From: Plut-88900 sp963668115
GTDB lineage: Bacteria > Chloroflexota > Dehalococcoidia > Plut-88900
Assembly: GCA_963668115.1 (NCBI GenBank)
Contig: OY764147.1
Location: forward strand, 620,001 to 684,000
DNA length: 64,000 nucleotides
Direction of reading: 5' to 3'
The notes below the pieces were generated by a model. It searched no databases. It worked only from the letters and a program-made list of their open reading frames with translations, and was not told where the DNA came from. How positions within the stretch are numbered: the first letter of the stretch is position 1; each line of letters opens with the position of its first letter. Both the position numbers and the translations under genes were made by a program. Below, piece by piece: positions 44,585 to 51,488 of this stretch.

Positions 44585-44909
44585 CGACGGACTCCGGGAC
44601 ATCTGGCCTTATGGAGTCAGCTTTGACCTGAGAACCGACACAATAGGCCGTCAGCCCTCCGGCGCTGCATCAAAGTGTCCGCTTCATCTGTACACAAAGT
44701 GTTGAATCCCTGGACGCCAGGCAAGCCGGGTGCCGATCGGCCGGGAGAAATCAGGGTGTCGTCACGGCGCACCGGTTCCGTTTGCCATGCGGAAGCTTCT
44801 ACCGTGGCGACCAACGCCGGCGCTATGGTGCTTGACGCCGGGCCCCGACCCCTCCTCCCCCATCCCTCATGCCCACCCTCCCCCCCCATCATCCCCACCC
44901 CCTTCTTTC

Positions 44910-44944
44910 CGTCATTCCCACGGAGGTGGGAATCCATCCCTCCG
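44910..44944. repeat. REP-like intergenic repeat, short variant
   Basis: GTCATTCCCACGGAGGTGGG, then AATCCATCCCTCC, with stem ATTCCCAC/GTGGGAAT. It has the same tail (CGAAACACTCACC) as the copies near 41.88 and 46.87 kb. Confidence 0.75.
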
Positions 44945-45039
44945 AAACACTCACCTACAACCCCGCAACTCACCCTTCCCATCTTCCGTCACTCTAACCC
45001 CCTCCCCCCCTCCCCCCCTCATCCCCACCCACCTTACAC

Positions 45040-45072
45040 CGTCATTCCCGAGTAGTCGGGAATCCATCCCTC
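45040..45072. repeat. REP-like intergenic repeat, short variant with changed stem
   Basis: GTCATTCCCGAGTAGTCGGG, then AATCCATCCC. Here the stem is ATTCCCGA/TCGGGAAT; both arms changed together relative to the 44910 copy, which supports selection for the hairpin. Confidence 0.75.
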
Positions 45073-45142
45073 CGGAACACTCACCCTACAACCTCGCAAC
45101 TCACCCCGATCCCTTTCCCCCCAAAACCGGCCCTTCTACTCT

Positions 45143-45172
45143 TTGACTTTTACAGTCTCTTTGTTCTATACT
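45143..45172 (+). promoter_or_regulatory. Probable promoter of a small gene
   Basis: TTGACT (45143), 18-bp spacer, TATACT (45167-45172), 65 bp before the start codon at 45237. The spacing and -10 are close to consensus. Confidence 0.6.
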
Positions 45173-45236
45173 TGCTGACGCCCCGGCCCCACCGCCGATG
45201 CACACGATAAGCACAAGTCAAGAAAGGACTGCCGAT

Positions 45237-45596
45237 ATGACCCCTTCCCTCCGGACCCAGGACCCCTTCTACGCTTCTAAAATGACCCGTATCGACAAAA
45301 AGAGGCTGGCCGATGCCCACAACGTTCGCGGCCTCGACGACGAGATCGCCCTCCTCCGCCTCAAGCTCGATCATGTCATCGACAATGACCCCGACAACAT
45401 CCCCCTCATTTTCAAGGGCGCCGACCTCATCGTCCGCGCCGTCGCCGCAAAGACCCGCGTCTCCAAGGACTCCCCCGAGGACTCACAGCAGGGCATATAC
45501 AACATACTCAAAGATGCCAGCGAACACTTCGGTCTCAAAAGAATCCCTTGGGGCTGCGAATGCGGCCCCGAATGCGCCCGCCACTCCCAACTTTAG
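45237..45596 (+). CDS. Small protein of unknown function with C-terminal Cys cluster
   Basis: The start MTPSLRTQDPFYASKMTRID is preceded by AAAGGACTGCCGAT; an upstream ATG at 45198 is less likely. The 119 residues include a helical part (RGLDDEIALLRLKLDHVIDN) and a C-terminal CECGPECARH that could bind metal. It is flanked by repeats on both sides and has its own promoter. No family is recognised. It could be a stray DNA-binding regulator, but nothing in the sequence proves that. Confidence 0.55.
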   Translation: MTPSLRTQDPFYASKMTRIDKKRLADAHNVRGLDDEIALLRLKLDHVIDNDPDNIPLIFKGADLIVRAVAAKTRVSKDSPEDSQQGIYNILKDASEHFGLKRIPWGCECGPECARHSQL

Positions 45597-45656
45597 CCCC
45601 CGCCCATGCGTCATTGCCTCACCCCTGTACCCCCATCATTCCCGGTCTTCTCTACC

Positions 45657-45681
45657 GTCATTCCCGAGAAATCGGGAATCC
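45657..45681. repeat. REP-like intergenic repeat, short variant
   Basis: GTCATTCCCGAGAAATCGGG, then AATCC. The stem is ATTCCCGA/TCGGGAAT. Between this and 45810 no gene is supported. Confidence 0.7.
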
Positions 45682-45809
45682 GGGGGTGGCGAGGGGCGAT
45701 GTCCCCTTCCCCGTAAGGGCAGGTCTCATGCCTGCCCTCCCGGGGTGCGGTGGGGTGGCCCGCGCCTCTCCCCAAACCCACCCCCCTCATCTCCACCCAC
45801 CTTACACCG

Positions 45810-46820
45810 TCATTCCCACGGAGGCAGGAAGGTGGATTCACATTTCAAGTGCAACACGCTATCCAAGAAGACTTCCGCCGGGGTTTTGTAGCCCAGGCAC
45901 TTGCGGGGCGTATTGTTGTAGGCCTGAAGCATCCGGGTAAACCGCTCCTGGGACAATGCCGCCAGGTCGGTCTTGCGGGGCAGGGTACGCCGCAGCCGGC
46001 CGATGGCGTTCTCCACACCTCCCTTCTGCCAGGGGGAGTGGGTATCGCAGAAGAAGGTCTGGATACCGAGATCGTGGAGCCGGTAGTGGAGGGCGAACTC
46101 GGTGCCGTTGTCGAAGGTAACGGTCTGGCGCCATTGGGGAGGCAACAGACCCAACACCTGGGACATGGCCTGGGCGATGGGCCTGGAAGCCTTGCCGGGT
46201 GGTCTGAGGGCGATGAGGATGCGGGAGTGGCGTTCGTGGAGGGTGAGGACGGCATGCCCATAGGTTCTGAAGAGCATCAGGTCGGCCTCCCAGTGGCCCG
46301 GGGTGAGGCGGTCATCGGCGGACTGGGGGCGCTCGGTGATGGGGCGACGCAAAGCCATGAAGGAGGCGGGGCTGTGGCCTTTGCGGGATCTCCGACCCCG
46401 CTTCGACTTGGCATGGGGCAGGTAGTAGCGCCAGCTGTAGTCCTTCTTGCGTGCCATCTGGGCGTATATGAACCTGTAGATGCTCTCATGGGAGATGACC
46501 TTGCTGCCCGACTCCATAGCCAGCCGACCCGACACCTGCTCCGGTGACCACCTCTGCTCGAGCCGGGACAGGACCTTGTCCCGCAGTACCTCGTCCCGCT
46601 CCAGTCTAGACCCGCGCCAACGCCGGGCATGGGCCTGCTGGTCCGCATACCGGGGCTGGTACCCCTGAGTCCTGGAACCATTGCGCTTCAGCTCCCTAGC
46701 CACTGTCGATGGCGAGCGATCCAGACTTGCTGCGATTTGGCGGATCGATAGTCCCGAGGCATGTAGTCGGGCAATCTCACACCTCTCTTCAATACTGAGA
46801 TGTCTATAAGTTCTTCCCAT
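45810..46820 (-). CDS. IS30-family transposase
   Basis: The 336-residue protein begins MGRTYRHLSIEERCEIARLH, the helix-turn-helix of IS30 transposases, and has the DDE triad in GHWEADLMLF, TVTFDNGTEF and KGGVENAIGRLRRTLP, with 33 residues between the last Asp and Glu. It seems intact. The last codons lie outside the left inverted repeat: the reading frame runs 21 bp past the element into the flanking repeat and takes its stop there, so the C-terminus (FLPPWE) is made of target DNA. Confidence 0.92.
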   Translation of the reverse strand: MGRTYRHLSIEERCEIARLHASGLSIRQIAASLDRSPSTVARELKRNGSRTQGYQPRYADQQAHARRWRGSRLERDEVLRDKVLSRLEQRWSPEQVSGRLAMESGSKVISHESIYRFIYAQMARKKDYSWRYYLPHAKSKRGRRSRKGHSPASFMALRRPITERPQSADDRLTPGHWEADLMLFRTYGHAVLTLHERHSRILIALRPPGKASRPIAQAMSQVLGLLPPQWRQTVTFDNGTEFALHYRLHDLGIQTFFCDTHSPWQKGGVENAIGRLRRTLPRKTDLAALSQERFTRMLQAYNNTPRKCLGYKTPAEVFLDSVLHLKCESTFLPPWE

Positions 46821-46864
46821 GACAACACCTTAACCAGGTGTTGCACTTCGTTTGTGAATTTAGC
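45831..46864. mobile_element. IS30-family insertion sequence, complete
   Basis: Imperfect 28-bp terminal inverted repeats are visible (left GGTGGATTCACATTTC..., right complement GCTAAATTCACAAACG..., both continuing AAGTGCAACAC). Direct repeats GAA at 45828-45830 and 46865-46867 look like the 3-bp target duplication. Joining the flanks across the element restores a REP-like repeat (GTCATTCCCACGGAGGC-AGGAATCCATCCC), which shows the target. Length is 1,034 bp. Confidence 0.85.
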
Positions 46865-46960
46865 GAATCCATCCCTCCGAAACACTCACCCTACAACACT
46901 GCAACTCACGCCTCCGTCACTTCCACCTCTCACCCCCCTCATCCCCACCCACCCTTTGCC

Positions 46961-47014
46961 GTCATTCCTGCGGAGGCAGGTCGAAGATGCGCCATTGGCG
47001 TGAATCCATCCCTC
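46961..47014. repeat. REP-like intergenic repeat, long variant
   Basis: GTCATTCCTGCGGAGGCAGG, then TCGAAGATGCGCCATTGGCG and TGAATCCATCCCTCC. It is followed by the same 70-bp tail (TGAATAATCACCTGCATCC...) as the repeat at 5577, showing that the flanks of the two RNA loci share ancestry. Confidence 0.72.
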
Positions 47015-47180
47015 CTGAATAATCACCTGCATCCTAGCACTACACTCCCTCCCGCTTGCCTAGCCCCACCCCCAACCCCCATGTCATTCCGATGCCCCGC
47101 GAGGAATCTGGGGCAGGGTGGGGCGGTATCCCCTTCCCGGTGAGGCCGGGGGGAATTCCCCCCCCAACCCGTACATTTGC

Positions 47181-47209
47181 TTGACACACCTGAGCAATGA
47201 CGCTATCAT
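47181..47209 (+). promoter_or_regulatory. Consensus promoter of RNA candidate copy B
   Basis: TTGACA (47181-47186), 17-bp spacer beginning CACCTGAGCAA, TATCAT (47204-47209). It matches the promoter at 5775-5803 in both hexamers and in most of the spacer and upstream flank. Confidence 0.8.
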
Positions 47210-47214
47210 ACCCT

Positions 47215-48015
47215 GCGTCCGAACAAACACTCTCGTTATCTAAGGAGGAACCACACAACCCAGGGGAACCAACCCGGCGCCTGAAAGGACTCAACGTCCA
47301 AGCCCATCCCAACGGCCCGCACACGGGCCCGCGGCACAAGCGAAAACGCCATCTCCTCTCCACGACGCCCGGAGGACTCAACGCCCTAGCCCATCCCAAA
47401 ACCTCTCCCCTCCCATAGGGGCGACTGGCCAATCGCCCTCCCTTGCGAGGCGGGCAGGTTGCGGCACAAGCGAACGTCGCCATCTCCTCCACCCCAGACC
47501 CGACCCAAGCCCTTCCCCTGACCCCCAGGCGATGGAAAGACGCCCTGGAGCACGACCTAAGGAGCGGAACGGGGCAGCCCGTAGCCGAGGACCGCTCGGC
47601 TCTCCGTCCGCTTCATCAAATCAAACTGGGCCGACCGCCACTCCGGGTTCCTGGATACAGGCGGCGAACTGGAAACCCATTACTCCTGCGGGGGGATATG
47701 ACTCTGGACATACCCCTTCCTGCATGCCGATGCAGCGCAGCCAACCCGTTTATTGGAACCTGTGACGGATGACGGACCCGTATGTCCGCCTACACAGCCA
47801 GATCTAGGCAGCGGCGGAGGGACGTCCCCAGCCCTGGGACGCCTCCATGCCGACACTAAAGATAGGGGCTTCTGCCGGCCGCGGTCCCCCCGTCATGTAC
47901 GGGAGTGGACTGGCTGACCCCATACGGCCGGGCCAGCGACACCCTACGGGGTCACCGCTCCAGGTGCGTCTTCCATCGCCTACCCAAACCCAACAGACAG
48001 AACCCAAACCCCGCC
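47215..48015 (+). ncRNA. Candidate large structured non-coding RNA, copy B
   Basis: No credible protein is encoded. Motifs found in copy A appear in the same order: AGGAGGAA, ACCCAGGG, GGCGATGGA (47528), CCGAG...CTCGG (47585-47599), CACTCCGGGT (47639), AACTGGAAACC (47668), GCAGCCAACCC (47737), GCGTCTTCCATCGCC (47966) and CCAACAGACA. Arms 47528-47551 and 47957-47980 pair and enclose about 405 nt. Relative to copy A, CTGGACGC/GCGTCCAG is here CTGGAGC/GCTCCAG, and a T-A pair in the inner helix is A-T. The leader is longer than in copy A and contains an internal duplication. Ends are estimates. I do not recognise the family. Confidence 0.7.
47287..47492 (+). repeat. Imperfect internal duplication in the leader of RNA copy B
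   Basis: Two units, about 47287-47373 and 47374-47492, share GGACTCAACG, AGCCCATCCCA and GCGGCACAAGCGAA followed by CGCCATCTCCTC. The second unit has about 30 extra bases. Copy A lacks this block. Confidence 0.7.
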
Positions 48016-48095
48016 CCCCACAACCGAATAGCCGCCTCGGGAGGACCGAATAACTCCCCCAACGTGCCTCCAACCCGCCCGACCAGCACACCCCG

Positions 48096-48125
48096 TTGAC
48101 ACGGATTAAAGGGTGTCCATAGAAT
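48096..48125 (+). promoter_or_regulatory. Promoter of the zinc-ribbon gene
   Basis: TTGACA (48096-48101), 18-bp spacer, TAGAAT (48120-48125), 56 bp before the ATG at 48182. It lies just past the 3' end of RNA copy B. Confidence 0.7.
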
Positions 48126-48181
48126 CTTACTCCTCCAACCCTTTCGGTCCGGGTCTAACCTGTCCCCCTTGCGAGGCTTGA

Positions 48182-48883
48182 ATGGCCGTAGGCAGACAAA
48201 TCTACGAATTGCACCTGCTGGATGTTTCCATAATCGACACCGACGCCGCCCTGGCACAGGTTAACCGGAACCTCGCCGATGACGGAGACGTTCGGAAGGC
48301 CGGGGCCAATCTGCAACGGGCCCGGGAGAAACTGGCAACCGTTGAACGCAGACAGCGGGAATCAGAGGCCCTGATCAGCGATATCCAGGCAAAGCTCGGG
48401 CCCCTGGAATCCAGGACCTACGACGGCAGCGTTACAAACCCCCGCGAGCTTGAAGGTATGCAGCGTGAGGTGGATAACCTCAAGAATCGGCTTTCCAATG
48501 CTGAAGATGACTACCTGGCAGTCCTGGACGATCTCGATGCCGCATCCCAAACCGTCGCAAAGAGGGAAGAGCAGAGCGTCGCAACGGACACCAAGAGGCA
48601 ACACGACGTAAAGACCCTGAGCGAAGAAAAAGACAAGCTCGAGTTCAATCTCCTGGAGCTTTGGGAAAAGCGTGACGGCAAAGCCTCCGCGTTGGAAAGC
48701 GCCCCTATAGGTCTATATGAGTCGCTGCGCGAATCCCTGGGAGGGCTCGCCGTAGCCACCATCGGGAGGGGGATGTGCAACAATTGCCGCCTTTCCCTGC
48801 CGATGAACGTGGTGCAGAAGGCCAGGGCGGGCAGGGAACTGTCCCAGTGTCCCAGCTGCACCAGGATCCTGTGGGTGGAGTAA
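48182..48883 (+). CDS. Coiled-coil protein with C4-type zinc ribbon (COG1579-like)
   Basis: The 233-residue protein is a long helical hairpin, about residues 20-170 (LQRAREKLATVERRQRESEA, REVDNLKNRLSNAEDDYLAV), followed by a zinc ribbon with CNNC (MCNNCRLSL) and CPSC (QCPSCTRIL). Such proteins are widespread in Actinobacteria and Chloroflexota and often sit beside rnpB or RNase H genes, as here, 167 bp upstream of rnpB. Proposed roles are in nucleic acid binding or export, none settled. The ATG is preceded by GAGG. Confidence 0.88.
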   Translation: MAVGRQIYELHLLDVSIIDTDAALAQVNRNLADDGDVRKAGANLQRAREKLATVERRQRESEALISDIQAKLGPLESRTYDGSVTNPRELEGMQREVDNLKNRLSNAEDDYLAVLDDLDAASQTVAKREEQSVATDTKRQHDVKTLSEEKDKLEFNLLELWEKRDGKASALESAPIGLYESLRESLGGLAVATIGRGMCNNCRLSLPMNVVQKARAGRELSQCPSCTRILWVE

Positions 48884-49016
48884 CGGGCATATTCGTGGTA
48901 AAGCCGAAACCCGGGTCTCGACGCACAAGTTCCGGCCCGCCCATTTGTCACGTGCCGTGCTCGCGGATTCTTCGCATTGATGACCTGACCGACCGGTACC
49001 TGCTCTCCTGTTGCAT

Positions 49017-49045
49017 TTGACCTCCTCGCAACCCTGGAATAATCT
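49017..49045 (+). promoter_or_regulatory. rnpB promoter
   Basis: TTGACC (49017-49022), 17-bp spacer, TAATCT (49040-49045), then five bases to the GGGACG that opens the P1 helix at 49051. The placement fits the predicted RNA 5' end. Confidence 0.75.
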
Positions 49046-49050
49046 TTCAT

Positions 49051-49404
49051 GGGACGTTGGAGACCGGGTGGTCGCCTGCTTATCGCGGGAGGAAAGTCCG
49101 AGCTCCACCGGGAAGGATGCTGGGTAACTCCCAGGAGGGGAAACCCTACGGAAAGTGCCACAGAAATATACCGCCCGCCCTTGGCGGGTAAGGGTGCAAT
49201 GGCGAGGTAAGAGCTCACCAGTGGTCGGGAGACCGGCTAGCTGGGCAAACCCCATCCGGAGCAAGGCCAAATAGGAGGACAACGGGACCCGGCCCCGTCC
49301 TCGGGTTGGCCGCTTGAGCCCGTCGGTAACGGCGGGCCCAGATAGATGGCCGCCGTCCGCCGTCGGCGGATACAGAACTCGGCTTACAGGTCTCTGCAGG
49401 TCCC
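49051..49404 (+). ncRNA. rnpB: RNase P RNA, bacterial type A
   Basis: RNase P RNA cleaves the 5' leader from pre-tRNAs. Universally conserved blocks are present in order: GGAGGAAAGTCCGAGCTCC, ACAGAAATATACCGCC, AAGGGTGCAAtGGcGaGGTAAGAG (split here as AAGGGTGCAA and GGTAAGAG), GGCAAACCCCATCCGGAGCA, GAGGCCCAGATAGATGGCCGCC-like wording, and the closing ACAGAACTCGGCTTACAGG. The ends pair as P1 (GGGAC...GAGACC with GGTCTC...GTCCC). Length 354 nt is normal. Confidence 0.93.
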
Positions 49405-49436
49405 GTGGGGCGGCGACGCATGCGTCGTCGCCCCAC
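49405..49436 (+). terminator. Palindromic hairpin directly after rnpB
   Basis: GTGGGGCGGCGACGC-AT-GCGTCGTCGCCCCAC forms a 15-bp stem with one G-T pair and a minimal loop, starting one base after the P1 helix. It most likely ends the rnpB transcript; the T-run is weak (TCTCTGTT). Confidence 0.7.
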
Positions 49437-49509
49437 TCTCTGTTGAAGCCATGCCGCGCCGACATATATACTGGGCTATCGCCCTCGCCTAGCCTTGCCG
49501 GAGGTAGCC

Positions 49510-51480
49510 ATGACCACCTTGAAGAACGCCCCTGTATCAGAAGAGACCCGCACCCCGACCGCCCACCCCCTCGACCCCCTCACCGCTGACGAAATAGTCC
49601 GCGCTGTGGCAATTCTGAATCGGGACCGGGACATCGGGCCGAGGGTCAGGTACGAGACCGTAGTCCTCCACGAACCGCCTAAGGACGACGTCCTGGCCTA
49701 TGACGGCACTCAACCTCTTCCGAGGGAAGCTTTCATCTGCCTCCTGGACAACGACTCCCGTCGCACCTATGAAGCCGTCGTCTCCCTGTCTGATGATGCA
49801 GTAACGTCCTTTACTCACATCCCCGGTGTCCAGCCCAAGATCATGCTGGATGAGTTCTACGAGTGCGAGCAGGCCGTCAAGGCCGACCCGGCCTTCAGGC
49901 AAGCCCTGGCCAAGCGAGGAATAACCGACATTGATCTTGTCATGGTAGATCCCTGGTCGGCGGGAAACTACGGGATCGAAGGCGAAGAGGGTATGCGGCT
50001 GTCCTACTCCCTTTGCTGGTTGCGCTCAAGCCCCAAGGACAACGGCTACGCCCGACCCATAGAAGGGGTAGTCCCGGTTGTCGACCTTAACGATATGAAG
50101 GTGATCCGGGTCATCGACCACGGAATCGTCCCTCTTCCCCCGAACGACGGCAACTACTCCCAGAACTTTATCCACGACTTCCGGGAAGACCTGAAGCCCA
50201 TCGACATCACCCAGCCCGAAGGCCCGAGCTTCACCGTCGACGGCTGGCACGTCTCTTGGCAGAAGTGGGACATGCGCCTCGGGTTCACGCCGAGGGAGGG
50301 ATTGGTCCTCTACGACATCGCCTATACCGACCAGGGGCGTCGACGCCCGATCATCTACAGGGCCTGCCTCTCCGAAATGGTCGTACCCTATGGCGAGCCC
50401 AACCCTCCCCACTTCCGTAAGAACGCCTTCGATGCCGGAGAGTACGGCATCGGCAACCTCACCAACTCCCTCACCCTGGGCTGTGACTGCCTCGGCGAGA
50501 TTCACTATTTCGACGCCGTGACCAACGACACCCAGGGCGGCGTCATGGAAATTCCCAACGCCATCTGCATGCACGAAGAGGACTACGGAATCCTCTGGAA
50601 GCACGTTGACTGGCGTACCGGAGAGACCGAGGTGCGCCGCTCCCGCAGGCTCGTGGTCTCATTCATTTCCACCGTCGGAAACTACGAATACGGGTTCTTC
50701 TGGTACTTCTACCAGGACGGGACGATCCAGTACGAGGTCAAGCTCACTGGTGTCGTAAACAACGCCGCCGTTCCCCCTGGCCACGTGCCCGAACACGGCA
50801 CGCTTATTGCTCCTCAGCTTGCGGCTCACATCCATCAGCATTTCTTCAACGTCAGGATGGACATGTCCGTCGATGGGCAGAAGAACTCGGTGTATGAGGT
50901 GAACAGCTACGCTTGCCCCGCCGACGAAAAGAACCCCTACCACAACGCCTTCTACGCAGAAAGGACCCTGCTGAAGACCGAGTCCGAAGCCCAACGCAAC
51001 ATCGACCCCTACTCCGCTCGGTACTGGCTGATCGCCAATGAGTCGGAGACGAACTACCTGGGGCAGAAGACCTCCTACAAGCTGATGCCCGGCGAAAACG
51101 TGTTGCCCTTCGCCCACGATGATGCTTCCGTCATCAAGAGGGCCGGATTCATGACCAAACACCTCTGGGTCACCCCCTACGACCCTGCCGAAATGAACGC
51201 CTCTGGGGACTATCCCAACCAGCACCCGGGTGGGGGCGGTCTCCCTGCATACACCAGGGCCAACCGCAGTGTTGAGGATACCGACTTGGTAGTCTGGTAC
51301 ACCTTCGGACACCACCATGTCCCCCGCCCCGAGGACTGGCCCGTCATGCCCGTGATGTACACGGGGTTCAGCCTGAAACCCGTCAGCTTCTTTGACCGCA
51401 ATCCAGCCCTGGACGTGCCGCCTTCTCACCTTGTCAACGGCCGTCACTCCAACGGCCGGCACGGCTCGTGCCACTCTTGA
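49510..51480 (+). CDS. Copper-containing primary amine oxidase (TPQ)
   Basis: The ATG at 49510 follows GGAGG at a 5-nt spacing and gives 656 residues, normal for the family; a TTG 15 bp earlier is less likely. The catalytic Asp is D308 in KNAFDAGEYGIGNL, and the topaquinone-forming Tyr is Y392 in STVGNYEYGFF. Copper ligands are in AAHIHQHFFNVRMD and TFGHHHVPRPEDWPVMP. It oxidises primary amines to aldehyde, ammonia and peroxide. No signal peptide is seen, so it is probably cytoplasmic. It lies 8 bp before a penicillin acylase-family gene. Confidence 0.95.
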   Translation: MTTLKNAPVSEETRTPTAHPLDPLTADEIVRAVAILNRDRDIGPRVRYETVVLHEPPKDDVLAYDGTQPLPREAFICLLDNDSRRTYEAVVSLSDDAVTSFTHIPGVQPKIMLDEFYECEQAVKADPAFRQALAKRGITDIDLVMVDPWSAGNYGIEGEEGMRLSYSLCWLRSSPKDNGYARPIEGVVPVVDLNDMKVIRVIDHGIVPLPPNDGNYSQNFIHDFREDLKPIDITQPEGPSFTVDGWHVSWQKWDMRLGFTPREGLVLYDIAYTDQGRRRPIIYRACLSEMVVPYGEPNPPHFRKNAFDAGEYGIGNLTNSLTLGCDCLGEIHYFDAVTNDTQGGVMEIPNAICMHEEDYGILWKHVDWRTGETEVRRSRRLVVSFISTVGNYEYGFFWYFYQDGTIQYEVKLTGVVNNAAVPPGHVPEHGTLIAPQLAAHIHQHFFNVRMDMSVDGQKNSVYEVNSYACPADEKNPYHNAFYAERTLLKTESEAQRNIDPYSARYWLIANESETNYLGQKTSYKLMPGENVLPFAHDDASVIKRAGFMTKHLWVTPYDPAEMNASGDYPNQHPGGGGLPAYTRANRSVEDTDLVVWYTFGHHHVPRPEDWPVMPVMYTGFSLKPVSFFDRNPALDVPPSHLVNGRHSNGRHGSCHS

Positions 51481-51488
51481 TGAGATGA

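Noticed and set aside
44879..47117. Repeated units that at first looked like a CRISPR array
   Set aside because: The units are scattered, palindromic and of differing length, are not regularly spaced and have no cas gene nearby.
47443..47772. 109-residue open frame inside RNA copy B
   Set aside because: It has no counterpart in copy A, where the frame is not kept, and lacks a ribosome site.
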